DNA of 64,000 nucleotides from Rhodoblastus acidophilus (lineage in GTDB: Bacteria; Pseudomonadota; Alphaproteobacteria; Rhizobiales; Beijerinckiaceae): positions 20,859-84,858 of the forward strand of contig NZ_JAOQNX010000024.1 of the NCBI RefSeq assembly GCF_025961575.1, in the 5' to 3' direction. The translations under genes were made by a program, and so were the position numbers. How positions within the stretch are numbered: the stretch's first letter is position 1; the number at the start of each line of letters is the position of its first letter. The notes beneath the pieces were generated by a model. That model saw only the letters and a program-made list of their open reading frames with translations, ran no database searches and was not told the origin of the DNA. Below, one piece after another: positions 8,522 through 18,407 of the stretch.

Positions 8522-9589
8522 ATGACCGCACATCATGCGCCGGGACAGCACGCCGTGGGCGAGAGCCTTGACGCCTATCTGACCGCCTGGGCGGGGGGCG
8601 ACGCCAGCCGCGCCACTCTGGCCCAATGCATAGCGGCGCTCGCCGAAGCCGGCGCCGCCATCACCGAAGCCGTGGTGCGCGGCCCGCTCGAGGGCAGCCT
8701 CGGCGTCGAGATCGGCGCCGCCAATGCCGACGGCGACAAGCAGCGCGCGCTCGACGTGCTCGCCGACCAGAAAATCGTCGCGGGGCTGAAGACGGCGGAT
8801 GTCGCCTATTACGCCTCCGAGGAAGAGGAAGCGATCCTGACGCTGAACCCGCGCGGCGCGCTGGCGGTGGCGGTGGATCCGCTCGACGGCTCCTCCAATA
8901 TCGACGCCAATATTTCGGTCGGCACGATCTTTTCCGTGTTCCCGGCGAGCCCGGCCGGCGCGACCGCGAGCTTCTTCCGCCCCGGCCACGAGCAGATCGC
9001 CGGCGGCTATATCGTCTATGGCCCGCATGTGGCTCTGGTGTTCACGCTCGGCGAGGGCGTCGCCCATTTCGTCCTCGATCCCATCGACGAAACCTTCAAG
9101 CTGGTCGCCGATGGCGTCAAGGTCACGCCGAGCACCCGCGAATATGCGATCAACGCCTCGAACTACCGCCACTGGATTCCGCCGATCCGCACCTTCATCG
9201 ACGATTGCGTCGAGGGCGCGCAGGGGCCGCACGGCAAGGATTTCAACATGCGCTGGGTGGCGTCGCTGGTCGCGGAAACCCACCGCATTTTTGTCCGCGG
9301 CGGCGTTTTCCTTTATCCGGCCGACCAGCGCCGCGGTTATGAGCAGGGCCGGTTGCGCCTGCTCTACGAGGCCAATCCGATCGCCTTCCTGGTCGAGCAG
9401 GCCGGCGGCGGCGCCATCGACGGGTTCAACCGCATCCTCGACAAGCAGGCTTCGACCCTGCACCAGCGCACGCCGCTGATCTTCGGCTCGGTGGAGAAGG
9501 TCAAACGCATCTCCTCCTATTACACCAACGTCCACTTCGAGAGCACGCCTTCCCCCCTGTTCGGCCAGCGCGGCCTGTTCCACGCCTGA
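8522..9589 (+). CDS. cbbF: fructose-1,6-bisphosphatase, class I (Calvin cycle)
   Basis: Hydrolyses fructose 1,6-bisphosphate (and commonly sedoheptulose 1,7-bisphosphate in phototrophs) in RuBP regeneration. 355 aa. The metal-binding motif DPLDGSSNIDANIS is at about residues 119-132, with upstream EEEE metal ligands and the C-terminal motif QAGGGAIDGFNRILD. The ATG at 8522 follows GGCGGAGACGACA. First gene of the cbbFPTAME operon; cbbP follows 16 bases downstream. Confidence 0.96.
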   Translation: MTAHHAPGQHAVGESLDAYLTAWAGGDASRATLAQCIAALAEAGAAITEAVVRGPLEGSLGVEIGAANADGDKQRALDVLADQKIVAGLKTADVAYYASEEEEAILTLNPRGALAVAVDPLDGSSNIDANISVGTIFSVFPASPAGATASFFRPGHEQIAGGYIVYGPHVALVFTLGEGVAHFVLDPIDETFKLVADGVKVTPSTREYAINASNYRHWIPPIRTFIDDCVEGAQGPHGKDFNMRWVASLVAETHRIFVRGGVFLYPADQRRGYEQGRLRLLYEANPIAFLVEQAGGGAIDGFNRILDKQASTLHQRTPLIFGSVEKVKRISSYYTNVHFESTPSPLFGQRGLFHA

Positions 9590-9605
9590 GAATCGGAATT
9601 AAAAA

Positions 9606-10481
9606 ATGTCGATCCAGCACCCCATCATTTCCGTCGTCGGCTCCTCGGGCGCGGGCACGTCCACCGTCAAGCACACGTTCGACGGCATTTTCCGCCGCGA
9701 GGGCTATGTCGCCGCCTCCATCGAGGGCGACGCTTTTCATCGCTTCAACCGCGCCGACATGAAGGCCGAAATGGCCAATCGCAAGGCGGCGGGCGACGCC
9801 ACCTTCAGCCATTTCTCCGTCGAGGCCAATCTGCTCTCCGAGCTGGAAGGCGCCATGCGGACCTATGGCGAAACCGGCAAGTGCAAGGCGCGCACCTATG
9901 TCCACGACGAGCGCGAGGCGGAACTGCACGGCGTGCAGCCCGGCCATTTCACCGACTGGCGCGAGGTCGGCGAGGGCTCGGACCTGCTGTTCTACGAAGG
10001 CCTGCATGGCGCGGTGAAGGCCGACGGCATCGACATCGCCAAGCATGCCGATTTGAAGATCGGCGTGGTCCCGGTGATCAACCTGGAGTGGATTCAGAAA
10101 ATCCATCGCGACCGCGCGCATCGCGGTTACAGCACGGAAGCCGTCACCGACACGATTTTGCGCCGCATGCATGCCTATGTGCATGTCATCACGCCGCAAT
10201 TCACCAACACCGACATCAATTTTCAGCGCGTGCCGGTGGTGGATACGTCCAACCCCTTCATCGCGCGCTGGATCCCGACCGCCGGCGAGTCGCTGGTGGT
10301 GATCCGCTTCCGCAATCCCCGCGGGATCGACTTCCCCTATCTCACCGCCATGATCCACGATTCCTGGATGAGCCGGGCGAATTCCATTGTTATCCCCGCG
10401 GATAAGCTTGATCTGGCCATGCAACTCATCCTAACCCCTCTGATCACCCGGCTGGTCGAACGCGGCCGGCGCGCCAAGTGA
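9606..10481 (+). CDS. cbbP: phosphoribulokinase
   Basis: ATP-dependent phosphorylation of ribulose 5-phosphate to RuBP, the CO2 acceptor. 291 aa, the short proteobacterial class I form. The P-loop is GSSGAGTST (about residues 12-20) and the segment EGDAFHRFNRADMK contains the catalytic Asp. It lacks the redox-regulatory cysteines of plant enzymes. Second gene of the cbb operon. Its stop codon falls in a run of short tandem repeats (10473-10509) that precedes cbbT. Confidence 0.96.
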   Translation: MSIQHPIISVVGSSGAGTSTVKHTFDGIFRREGYVAASIEGDAFHRFNRADMKAEMANRKAAGDATFSHFSVEANLLSELEGAMRTYGETGKCKARTYVHDEREAELHGVQPGHFTDWREVGEGSDLLFYEGLHGAVKADGIDIAKHADLKIGVVPVINLEWIQKIHRDRAHRGYSTEAVTDTILRRMHAYVHVITPQFTNTDINFQRVPVVDTSNPFIARWIPTAGESLVVIRFRNPRGIDFPYLTAMIHDSWMSRANSIVIPADKLDLAMQLILTPLITRLVERGRRAK

Positions 10482-10509
10482 GCCAAGTTGAGCCAACTGA
10501 GCCAAGTGA
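10473..10509 (+). repeat. short tandem repeat at the cbbP-cbbT junction
   Basis: Four consecutive units of 9-10 bases of the type GCCAAGTGA: GCCAAGTGA, GCCAAGTTGA, GCCAACTGA, GCCAAGTGA. The cbbP stop codon is the TGA of the first unit. cbbT starts 21 bases after the array. Confidence 0.8.
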
Positions 10510-10530
10510 CGGATTGAAAGGACAAAATCC

Positions 10531-12528
10531 ATGAACCAGGCTGTTACTGCCGAAAAGGCGACCGCCGTTCCCTTCAAGGACATGGCCAACGCCATCCGCG
10601 CCCTGGCGATGGATGGGGTGGAAAAAGCCAAATCGGGCCATCCCGGCATGCCCATGGGCATGGCCGACGCCGCCGCGGTGCTGTTCACCAAATTCATGAA
10701 GATCGACCCGGCCGATCCGGCCTGGCCCGACCGCGACCGCTTCGTGCTCTCCGCCGGCCATGGCTCCATGCTGATCTACGCCCTGCATTATCTGCTCGGC
10801 TATGACGACATGCCGATCGAGCAGCTCAAGAATTTCCGCCAGCTCGGCGCGCGCACCGCGGGTCACCCGGAATATGGCCACGCCAAGGGCATCGAGACCA
10901 CCACTGGCCCGCTGGGGCAGGGGATTTCGACCGCCGTCGGCATGGCGCTGGCCGAACGCCTGCTCAACGCCCGCTTCGGCAATGAGCTGGTTGACCACTA
11001 TACCTATGTGATCGCCGGCGACGGTTGTTTGCAGGAAGGCATTTCGCACGAGGCGATCGATCTTGCCGGCCATCTGAAGCTCGGCAAGCTGATCGTGCTC
11101 TGGGACGACAATTCCATCTCGATCGACGGCGCCACCAGCGTCTCGACCTCGATGGACCAGCTCAAGCGTTTTGAGGCCGCCGGCTGGAATGTGGCGAAGG
11201 TCGACGGCCATAACGAGGCTGAACTGACCGCCGCCATCGAAAAGGCCCGCGCGCATTCGGACAAGCCCTGGTTGATCGCGTGTAAAACCGTGATCGGTTT
11301 CGGCGCCCCGACCCGGGCCGGCACCGCCAAGGCGCATGGCGAGGCGCTGGGCGCTGAAGAGATCGCCGGCGCGCGGAAAAATCTCGGCTGGTCTTACGAG
11401 CCGTTTGTGATCCCGGAGCCGATCCTGTCGCAATGGCGCGAGGTCTCGCGCAAAGGCGCCAGCGCCCATGCCGAATGGACCAAGCGCCACAATGCCTCGG
11501 CTTTGGCGCAAAAATTCGACAAGCAGATCTCCGGCGCTGTGCCGGAGGCGCAGGAGGCGCTCAAGGCGCTGATCGCGCAGCATGTCGCCGAAAAGCCCAA
11601 GCTGGCGACCCGCAAGGCGTCGGAAGTGGCGCTGGCGGCCATCAATGGCGCGACCGAACTGACGCTCGGCGGCTCCGCCGACCTGACCCACTCCAACCTG
11701 ACGATCACCAAGGTGTTGGAGTCCGTCAAACCCGGTTCGTTCGGCGGCCGCTACATGCACTATGGCATCCGCGAACACGCCATGGCCGCTGCGATGAACG
11801 GCGTGGCGCTGCATGGCGGGTTCATCCCCTACGGCGGCACCTTTCTGGTGTTCTCCGACTATATGCGCGGCGCCATTCGCCTCTCCGCGCTGATGGGCGT
11901 GCGGGTGGTCTATGTGCTCACCCATGATTCCATCGGCCTCGGCGAGGACGGCCCGACCCACCAGCCCGTGGAAACCGTGGCGTCGCTGCGCGCCATCCCG
12001 AACCTGCTGGTGTTCCGTCCGGCGGATGCGGTGGAGACGGCGGAAGCCTGGGCGGTGGCGCTCGACAGCCTGCACACCCCCTCGGTTCTGGCCCTGACCC
12101 GTCAGGCGCTGCAGCCTTTGCGGGTGACCCCGAGCGAGAATCTGACCGCCAAGGGGGCTTATGTTCTGCGCGAGCCGGAAGGCGGACGCGACGTGACCCT
12201 GTTGGCGACCGGCTCGGAAGTCGAAATCGCGGTGGCCGCCGCCGATCTGCTCGCGGCGCAAGGCAAGAAGGCGGCTGTCGTCTCCATGCCCTGCTGGGAG
12301 CTGTTCGAGGCGCAGAGCCCCGAGTACCGCAAGTCCGTGCTGGGTTCGGCGCCGCGTGTCGGCGTGGAGGCGGCGCTGCGCTTCGGCTGGGACCGCTGGA
12401 TCGGCGACAATGGCGCTTTCGTCGGCATGACCGGCTTCGGCGCCTCGGCTCCGGCGCCGGAGCTTTACAAGCACTTTGGCATCACGGCGGAAGCCGTGGC
12501 CGATGCAGCGAAAAAGCTGATCGGATAA
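10531..12528 (+). CDS. cbbT: transketolase (Calvin cycle)
   Basis: Thiamine diphosphate enzyme exchanging two-carbon units in RuBP regeneration, 665 aa. ThDP/Mg-binding [20 protein letters not shown] is at about residues 154-173; substrate-site histidines lie in SGHPGMPMG and TGPLGQG. The pyrimidine-binding domain contains [14 protein letters not shown], and the C-terminal domain follows [10 protein letters not shown]. The start at 10531 is preceded by GAAAGGACAAAATCC. Third gene of the cbb operon; a large repeat block separates it from cbbA. Confidence 0.97.
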   Translation: MNQAVTAEKATAVPFKDMANAIRALAMDGVEKAKSGHPGMPMGMADAAAVLFTKFMKIDPADPAWPDRDRFVLSAGHGSMLIYALHYLLGYDDMPIEQLKNFRQLGARTAGHPEYGHAKGIETTTGPLGQGISTAVGMALAERLLNARFGNELVDHYTYVIAGDGCLQEGISHEAIDLAGHLKLGKLIVLWDDNSISIDGATSVSTSMDQLKRFEAAGWNVAKVDGHNEAELTAAIEKARAHSDKPWLIACKTVIGFGAPTRAGTAKAHGEALGAEEIAGARKNLGWSYEPFVIPEPILSQWREVSRKGASAHAEWTKRHNASALAQKFDKQISGAVPEAQEALKALIAQHVAEKPKLATRKASEVALAAINGATELTLGGSADLTHSNLTITKVLESVKPGSFGGRYMHYGIREHAMAAAMNGVALHGGFIPYGGTFLVFSDYMRGAIRLSALMGVRVVYVLTHDSIGLGEDGPTHQPVETVASLRAIPNLLVFRPADAVETAEAWAVALDSLHTPSVLALTRQALQPLRVTPSENLTAKGAYVLREPEGGRDVTLLATGSEVEIAVAAADLLAAQGKKAAVVSMPCWELFEAQSPEYRKSVLGSAPRVGVEAALRFGWDRWIGDNGAFVGMTGFGASAPAPELYKHFGITAEAVADAAKKLIG

Positions 12529-12540
12529 CACGGCCAGCCT

Positions 12541-12712
12541 TCTCCCCTTGCGGGAGAAGGTGGCGCGAAGCGCCGGATGAGGGTTCGTCCCTTCCGGCGC
12601 AAGCTTAAAAAAACCCCTCATCCGTCTCGGCGGCTGCGCCGCCGAGCCACCTTCTCCCGCCATAGGCCGTCCGAAAGACGGACGTTCTGACGAACGTCCT
12701 ATGGGGAGAAGG
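12541..12712. repeat. family A palindromic repeats, inverted pair, one copy with a nested three-way junction
   Basis: A forward copy (12541-12584: CTCCCCTTGCGGGAGAAGG, then a GC stem, then GGATGAGGG) faces a reverse copy (12613-12712) across about 28 bases. In the reverse copy the usual GCAAGG loop is replaced by 43 bases (12661-12703) that fold perfectly as CATAGG, CCGTC/GACGG hairpin, ACGTTC/GAACGT hairpin, CCTATG. The block lies inside the cbb operon between cbbT and cbbA. Other copies: 19769-19903, 20299-20462, 27881-27998. Confidence 0.85.
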
Positions 12713-12745
12713 AAGGCGCCCGTGCGCGCATTTACCGGAGGAAAC

Positions 12746-13828
12746 ATGGCCCGCATCACCCTTCGACAGCTTCTCGACGCCGCCGCCGAGCGCTCCTATG
12801 GCGTTCCCGCTTTCAACGTCAACAATATGGAGCAGGCGCTCGCCATTATGGAGGCGGCGCGGGCGACCAATGCGCCCGTCATCATCCAGGCCAGCCGCGG
12901 CGCCCGCGCTTATGCCGGCGACATCATGTTCGCCAAAATGATGGAGGCGCTGGAGCTGATGTATCCGGAGATTCCGCTGTGCATCCATCAGGATCACGGC
13001 GAGCGCGTCGCCACCTGTCTTTCCGCCATCGCCAACGGGTTTACTTCCGTGATGATGGACGGCTCGCTCAAGGAGGACGGCAAGTCGCCGGCCGATTATG
13101 ATTATAATGTCGCCATCACCTCGGAAGTGGCGCGGCTCGCCCATATGGTCGGCGCTTCCGTCGAAGGCGAACTCGGCTGCCTCGGCTCGCTCGAAACCGG
13201 CCATGGCGAGGCCGAGGACGGCCATGGGTTTGAAGGCAAGCTCGACAAGAAAGACCTTCTCACCGACCCGGACGAGGCGCAGCGTTTCGTCGCCGCCACC
13301 AAGGTGGACGCGCTCGCCGTCGCCATCGGCACCTCGCATGGCGCTTACAAATTCACCAAAAAGCCGACCAGCGACGTGCTCGCCATCGACCGCATCGCCG
13401 AAATCCACGCCAAAATTCCCAACACCCATCTGGTGATGCACGGCTCCTCCTCCGTGCCGGAGGAATATCGCAACCTGTTCAACGAGAACGGCGGCGAAAT
13501 GCGCGAGACCTATGGCGTGCCGGTGGAAGAGATCGTGCGCGGGATAAAATTCGGCGTGCGCAAGGTGAATATCGACACCGACCTGCGTCTGGCCGCCGCT
13601 GCGGAGTTCCGCCGCGTCGCGACGAAAAACAAGTCCGAGTTCGACCCGCGCAAATTCCTGAAACCCGCCATGGACGCCATGAGCAAGGTCTGTCGCGACC
13701 GTTTTGAAGCGTTCGGCTGCGCGGGGCAGGCGCAATACATCAAGGTCAAGCCGCAGGCCGAAATGGCCAAGGCCTATGCGTCCGGCAAGCTCGATCCGGT
13801 GATCCCGGCCCAGGCCGCCGCCGAATAA
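12746..13828 (+). CDS. cbbA: fructose-bisphosphate aldolase, class II (Calvin cycle)
   Basis: Zinc-dependent aldolase forming fructose 1,6-bisphosphate and sedoheptulose 1,7-bisphosphate, 360 aa. The ATG at 12746 was chosen because [27 protein letters not shown] is the family N-terminus and it follows CCGGAGGAAAC; upstream in-frame codons lie in the repeat. Zinc ligands appear in HQDHGE and later in GTSHGAYK and [10 protein letters not shown]. Fourth gene of the cbb operon. Confidence 0.96.
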   Translation: MARITLRQLLDAAAERSYGVPAFNVNNMEQALAIMEAARATNAPVIIQASRGARAYAGDIMFAKMMEALELMYPEIPLCIHQDHGERVATCLSAIANGFTSVMMDGSLKEDGKSPADYDYNVAITSEVARLAHMVGASVEGELGCLGSLETGHGEAEDGHGFEGKLDKKDLLTDPDEAQRFVAATKVDALAVAIGTSHGAYKFTKKPTSDVLAIDRIAEIHAKIPNTHLVMHGSSSVPEEYRNLFNENGGEMRETYGVPVEEIVRGIKFGVRKVNIDTDLRLAAAAEFRRVATKNKSEFDPRKFLKPAMDAMSKVCRDRFEAFGCAGQAQYIKVKPQAEMAKAYASGKLDPVIPAQAAAE

Positions 13829-13870
13829 ACCGAATTTTCCGTTACGCTCGCGAATTCAGTGGAGAAGACA

Positions 13871-15256
13871 ATGGACCAGTCCGCTCGTTACGCCAATCTG
13901 AACCTGAAAGAGGCCGACCTCATCGCCGGCGGCAAGCACGTCCTGTGCGCCTATACGATGAAGCCCAAGCCCGGCCACGGCACCTATCTCCAGGCCGCCG
14001 CGCATTTCGCCGCGGAATCCTCGACCGGCACCAATGTCGAAGTCTCGACCACCGACGATTTTACCCGCGGCGTTGATGCGCTCGTGTACGAGATCGACGA
14101 GGCCAAGGAGATCATGAAGATCGCCTATCCCGTGGACCTCTTCGACCGCAACATCATCGACGGCCGCGCCATGATCGCGTCCTTCCTGACGCTCACCATC
14201 GGCAACAACCAGGGCATGGGCGACATCGAATATGGCAAGATGCACGATTTCTACGTGCCGCCGGCCTATCTGCGCCTGTTCGACGGCCCGTCGACCGGCA
14301 TCAAGGATTTGTGGCGCGTGCTCGGCCGCCCGGTGGTCGACGGCGGTTTTATCGTCGGCACCATCATCAAGCCGAAGCTTGGCCTGCGTCCCGAGCCCTT
14401 CGCCAAGGCTTGCTATGATTTCTGGCTCGGCGGCGACTTCATCAAGAACGACGAGCCCCAGGGCAACCAGGTGTTCGCGCCGTTCCGGGAGTCCGTGCGC
14501 CTCGTCAATGACGCCATGATCCGCGCCCAGGACAAGACCGGCCAGGCCAAGCTGTTCTCGTTCAACATCACCGCCGACGACCATAACGAAATGGTGGCGC
14601 GCGGCGAATATATCCTCGAAACCTTTGGGCCGAACGCCGACCACGTCGCCTTCCTCGTGGACGGCTATGTCGCGGGCCCGGCCGCCGTGACCACCGCGCG
14701 CCGCCGGTTCCCGAAGCAATATTTGCACTATCACCGCGCCGGCCACGGCGCCGTGACCTCGCCGCAGTCGGATCGTGGCTACACCGCCTTCGTGCTGTCG
14801 AAAATGGCCCGCCTGATCGGCGCCTCCGGCATCCACACGGGCACGATGGGCTATGGCAAGATGGAAGGCGACGCCTCCGACAAGAACCAGGCCTTCATGC
14901 TGGTTCAGGACAGCGCCGACGGCCCGTTCTACCATCAGGAATGGCTCGGCATGAACCCGACCACGCCGATCATCTCCGGCGGCATGAACGCGCTGCGCAT
15001 GCCCGGCTTCTTCGACAATCTCGGCCATTCCAACCTGATCATGACCGCGGGCGGCGGCGCCTTCGGCCATATCGACGGCGGCGCCAAGGGCGCGGTCTCG
15101 CTGCGCCAGGCGGAGCAGTGCTGGCGCGCCGGCGCCGATCCGGTCGAGTATGCCAAGGACCACATCGAACTCGCCCGCGCCTTCCACAGCTTCCCGCAGG
15201 ACGCCGACAAGCTCTATCCGGGCTGGCGCGAGAAGCTTGCGTTCGCGGCCAAGTAA
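13871..15256 (+). CDS. cbbM: ribulose-1,5-bisphosphate carboxylase/oxygenase, form II
   Basis: Form II RuBisCO large subunit (homodimeric type, no small subunit), 461 aa. Start at 13871 gives [21 protein letters not shown], nearly the same as Rhodospirillum rubrum CbbM. Catalytic residues are present: Lys in TIIKPKLG (about 167) and the carbamylated Lys plus two acidic Mg ligands in [11 protein letters not shown] (about 192-195); HYHRAGHGA and [10 protein letters not shown] are also intact. Form II enzymes have low CO2/O2 specificity and suit anaerobic, CO2-rich phototrophy. No form I cbbLS or CbbQ/X activase is visible in the window. Confidence 0.98.
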   Translation: MDQSARYANLNLKEADLIAGGKHVLCAYTMKPKPGHGTYLQAAAHFAAESSTGTNVEVSTTDDFTRGVDALVYEIDEAKEIMKIAYPVDLFDRNIIDGRAMIASFLTLTIGNNQGMGDIEYGKMHDFYVPPAYLRLFDGPSTGIKDLWRVLGRPVVDGGFIVGTIIKPKLGLRPEPFAKACYDFWLGGDFIKNDEPQGNQVFAPFRESVRLVNDAMIRAQDKTGQAKLFSFNITADDHNEMVARGEYILETFGPNADHVAFLVDGYVAGPAAVTTARRRFPKQYLHYHRAGHGAVTSPQSDRGYTAFVLSKMARLIGASGIHTGTMGYGKMEGDASDKNQAFMLVQDSADGPFYHQEWLGMNPTTPIISGGMNALRMPGFFDNLGHSNLIMTAGGGAFGHIDGGAKGAVSLRQAEQCWRAGADPVEYAKDHIELARAFHSFPQDADKLYPGWREKLAFAAK

Positions 15257-15263
15257 GCATGCG

Positions 15264-15395
15264 TGACGCCCTCGCCCTTCGAGACGGCCCCTGCGGGGCC
15301 TCCTCAGGTGAGGGCTTCTGATAGAACGTGGACATGAAGTGGCCCTCATGGTGAGGAGCCCGCGCAGCGGGCGTCTCGAACCACGAGGGCGGTCC
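15264..15395. repeat. family C palindromic repeats, inverted pair between cbbM and cbbE
   Basis: A forward copy (about 15270-15321: cttcgagacg, stem cccc/gggg, cctcctcag, gtgagggc) faces a reverse copy (about 15343-15395: ccctcatggtgaggagcc, stem, cgtctcgaacc, acgagggcgg). The pair lies within the operon 3' of the RuBisCO gene, where hairpins could protect the 3' end or attenuate read-through into cbbE. Confidence 0.75.
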
Positions 15396-15421
15396 ATGCC
15401 CCTGACCAACGGAACCTCCCC

Positions 15422-16126
15422 ATGTCCTTCGACCGCAGCATCAAGATCGCGCCTTCCATCCTTTCCGCCGATTTCGCCAATTTCGGCGCGGAATGCCGCG
15501 CCATCGAGGCGCAGGGGTGCGACTGGGTCCATGTCGACGTGATGGACGGCCATTTCGTCCCCAACATCACCTTCGGCCCCGCCACCTGCGCCGCGATTCG
15601 CAAGCACATCAAGGGCGTCATGGACGTCCATCTGATGATCGCTCCGGTCGACCCCTATATCGAAGCTTTTTGTAATGCCGGCGCGGATTTTTTGACCGTC
15701 CACGCCGAGGCCGGGCCGCATCTCGACCGCTCGCTGCAATTGATCCGCGCTTGCGGCAAGAAAGCCGGCGTGTCGCTCAATCCGTCCACTCCTGCGAGCG
15801 CCATCGAATTCGTGCTCGACCGCATCGACCTCGTGCTGGTGATGACAGTCAACCCCGGCTTTGGCGGTCAGAGCTTTATCGAATCCCAGGTCGAAAAGGT
15901 GCGGCAGATTCGCGCCATGATCGGCGATCGCCCGATCCATATCGAGATCGACGGCGGCATCACCCCGGAAACCGCGCCGCTGGTGGTCGCCGCCGGCGCC
16001 GACGCGCTGGTCGCCGGCTCCGCCGTGTTCAAGGGCGGCTCCGTCGACACGCCCGAAGTCTATGGCCGCAACATCGCCGCCATCCGCGCGGCGGCCGAGG
16101 CGGCGCGGATCAAGTCCGCGGCGTGA
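15422..16126 (+). CDS. cbbE: ribulose-phosphate 3-epimerase
   Basis: Interconverts ribulose 5-phosphate and xylulose 5-phosphate, 234 aa TIM barrel. Motifs include [27 protein letters not shown] (metal His and Asp), [14 protein letters not shown] and IDGGI near the phosphate site. Last gene of the cbb operon, 165 bases after cbbM; only the family C repeats lie between. Also called rpe; the position makes the cbb role the natural reading. Confidence 0.95.
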   Translation: MSFDRSIKIAPSILSADFANFGAECRAIEAQGCDWVHVDVMDGHFVPNITFGPATCAAIRKHIKGVMDVHLMIAPVDPYIEAFCNAGADFLTVHAEAGPHLDRSLQLIRACGKKAGVSLNPSTPASAIEFVLDRIDLVLVMTVNPGFGGQSFIESQVEKVRQIRAMIGDRPIHIEIDGGITPETAPLVVAAGADALVAGSAVFKGGSVDTPEVYGRNIAAIRAAAEAARIKSAA

Positions 16127-16140
16127 CCCGCCGCTGCTGA

Positions 16141-16245
16141 TAGGTTCGTGGACCGCCCTCGTGGTTCGAGACGGACGCCTTGCGGCGTCCTCCTCACCAT
16201 GAGGGCTATTTCATTTTAGCCCCATCTGGTTCGAGACGGTTCCTT
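16141..16245. repeat. family C palindromic repeat downstream of cbbE
   Basis: A forward copy at about 16148-16208 (gtggaccgcc, gtggttcgagacgg, stem acgcc/ggcgt, cctcctcaccatgaggg), followed by a partial ggttcgagacggttcc at 16229-16245. The pieces gtggaccgcc and ttcgagacg recur at 3520 and in reverse at 15375-15395. It probably marks the end of the cbb operon before yajC. Confidence 0.7.
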
Positions 16246-16343
16246 CTCTATAGACAGGGACATGACGCGGCGCCGCATCACCTTGCTTTCGTTCTGCCGC
16301 GCGTTATAGTCCGCGCCGAAATCTAGAGGTGAAGAGGCTTTCC

Positions 16344-16805
16344 ATGTTCTTTGTCACGCCCGCCTATGCCCAGGCCGCCGGCGCCGCTGCAAGCGGGACC
16401 GACATTCTCGTCCAGATGGCGCCGTTCGGCATCATCCTCCTCATCATGTACGTGCTCATCCTTCGCCCGCAGCAGAAGCGCGCCAAGGAACATGAGACCA
16501 TGGTCAAGAACATCCGCCGCGGCGACACCGTCGTCACCAACAGCGGCCTGATCGGCCGCGTGTCGCGCGTCGCCGACGACTCGGAAATCGAAATCGAAAT
16601 CGCGCCGAACGTGCGCATTCGCCAGTTGCGCGCCGGCGTCGCCGAAGTGCGCTCCAAGGGCGAGCCGGTGAAGGACGAGCCGGCTAAGAAGGAGCTTCCG
16701 GGCAAGCCGCAGAAGGGCAAGGGGCCGGTCGCCAAGGCCGAGCCGCCGAAGACCCCGCCGGCCAATGACGAGCCGGCCAAGGACGATTCCAAGGACCAAG
16801 CCTGA
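16344..16805 (+). CDS. yajC: Sec translocon accessory protein YajC
   Basis: Small single-span inner-membrane protein of the SecDF-YajC complex, 153 aa from the ATG at 16344 (MFFVTPAYAQAAGA, family start). A GTG at 16329 is an in-frame alternative. One transmembrane helix (MAPFGIILLIMYVLILRPQQKR) is followed by the YajC beta domain (GDTVVTNSGLIGRV). The C-terminus is a long Lys/Pro/Glu/Asp-rich tail of about 55 residues, longer than in E. coli and probably disordered. secD follows 15 bases later. Confidence 0.93.
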   Translation: MFFVTPAYAQAAGAAASGTDILVQMAPFGIILLIMYVLILRPQQKRAKEHETMVKNIRRGDTVVTNSGLIGRVSRVADDSEIEIEIAPNVRIRQLRAGVAEVRSKGEPVKDEPAKKELPGKPQKGKGPVAKAEPPKTPPANDEPAKDDSKDQA

Positions 16806-16820
16806 AAGTTCTAGCCGATC

Positions 16821-18398
16821 ATGCTGCGGTTCCCCCTCTGGAAAACCCTCCTCACCCTCGCCGCGACGCTGATCGCCATCGCGATCTGCGTTCCCAGCAT
16901 GATCGGGCCGGACAACCGGGCGAAGCTCGCCTCGGTCCTGCCGTCGTGGTTTCAGCCGCAAAGCATCGTGCTCGGCCTCGACCTGCAGGGCGGCGCGCAT
17001 CTCCTTTATGAGGTCGATCGCGCCGATGTCGTGAAAACCATGACGCAGAACCTGCGCGACGATCTGCGCCGGTTGCTGCGCGAGGAAAAGGTGGGCGTTT
17101 CCGGCGGCGTCGGCGTCACCGCCCGCGGCGTGCAGGTCCGTCTCGCCGATCCCAAGGATTTTTCCAGAATCCAGACCAAACTGTCGCAGCTCGTGCCGCT
17201 CGCGGCCAATGGGCCGGGCTCCGGCCTGGAGGTCAGTAATGACGATGGTCTGGTGCGCCTGACCATCACCGACGCCGCAATCGACAACAAGGTGAAGCGC
17301 GCGGTCGAGCAGACCATCGAAGTCTTGAACCGCCGCGTCAACGGCCTCGGCACCACCGAGCCGAACATCCAGCGCCAGGGCGCCGACCGCGTGCTCGTCG
17401 AAGTGCCGGGCCTGCAGGACACCAACCGGCTGAAGGAAATCGTCGGCACCACGGCGAAACTGGAGTTCCGCCTGGTCGCCGAGCCGGGCGCGCCTCCCGG
17501 CGACGTCGAACAGCTCGAGCAGACCGATCAGCCGGGCAAACTGCCGGTGGAAAAGCAGGTGATGGTGGAGGGCGAGGACCTCACCGACGCCCAGCCCGGT
17601 TTCGACTCGCGCACCAACGAGCCGGTCGTCAATTTCCGCTTCAACATCAGGGGCGGCCAGAAATTCGGGCAGGTGACCTCCGCCAATGTCGGCCGGCCCT
17701 TCGCCATCGTGCTCGACAACAAGGTGATTTCCGCGCCGCGCATCCTCGGGCCGATCACCGGCGGCTCCGGCCAGATTTCCGGCCGGTTCACCGTCGAGCA
17801 GGCCAATAATCTGTCGATCCTTTTGCGCGCTGGCGCGTTGCCCGCCAAACTCACCATTGTCGAGGAGCGGACCGTGGGTCCGGGTCTGGGCCAGGATTCG
17901 ATCGACGCCGGCAAGCGCGCCGCCTATTGGGCCGCAGGTCTGGTCGTCACCTATATGTTGATCACCTATGGCACGTTCGGCGTGTTCGCCAATATCGCCT
18001 TGCTGATCCACATTTCCATGATTTTTGCGGCTCTGGTGCTGCTGCGGGCGACTTTGACCCTGCCGGGCATAGCCGGGATCGTCTTGACCATCGGCATGGC
18101 GGTGGATTCCAACGTTTTGATCTACGAACGCATCCGCGAAGAATCGCATGCGGGGCGCTCGATCATTTCGGCGCTGGACGCCGGTTTTAACCGCGCCTTT
18201 GCAACCATCGTCGACTCCAATGTCACCATGTTCGTGGTGGCCGCCATCCTCTACTTCCTCGGCTCCGGTCCGGTGCGCGGCTTCGCCGTCTCGCTGGCGC
18301 TCGGCATTCTGACGACCATCGTCACCGCCGTGACCATGACGCGCATGATGATCGCGCTGTGGTACAAGTACCGCCGTCCGACCAAGCTGCCGATCTAA
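16821..18398 (+). CDS. secD: protein translocase subunit SecD
   Basis: Proton-motive-force-driven membrane component of the Sec machinery, 525 aa. An N-terminal membrane helix is followed by GLDLQGGAHLLYEVD, a periplasmic P1 domain, and five C-terminal membrane helices (VVTYMLITYGTFGVFANIAL and following; GMAVDSNVLIYERIREE is the conserved proton-relay region). Operon yajC-secD-secF; secF starts 10 bases downstream. Confidence 0.96.
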   Translation: MLRFPLWKTLLTLAATLIAIAICVPSMIGPDNRAKLASVLPSWFQPQSIVLGLDLQGGAHLLYEVDRADVVKTMTQNLRDDLRRLLREEKVGVSGGVGVTARGVQVRLADPKDFSRIQTKLSQLVPLAANGPGSGLEVSNDDGLVRLTITDAAIDNKVKRAVEQTIEVLNRRVNGLGTTEPNIQRQGADRVLVEVPGLQDTNRLKEIVGTTAKLEFRLVAEPGAPPGDVEQLEQTDQPGKLPVEKQVMVEGEDLTDAQPGFDSRTNEPVVNFRFNIRGGQKFGQVTSANVGRPFAIVLDNKVISAPRILGPITGGSGQISGRFTVEQANNLSILLRAGALPAKLTIVEERTVGPGLGQDSIDAGKRAAYWAAGLVVTYMLITYGTFGVFANIALLIHISMIFAALVLLRATLTLPGIAGIVLTIGMAVDSNVLIYERIREESHAGRSIISALDAGFNRAFATIVDSNVTMFVVAAILYFLGSGPVRGFAVSLALGILTTIVTAVTMTRMMIALWYKYRRPTKLPI

Positions 18399-18407
18399 GG
18401 TTTGACC

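Noticed and set aside
10473..10509. Short CRISPR-like array
   Set aside because: Units are contiguous with no spacers and only 9-10 bases long.
15360..16245. GGTTCGAGAC strings that resemble tRNA T-arms
   Set aside because: They are part of the family C repeat and recur at several places without tRNA folding.
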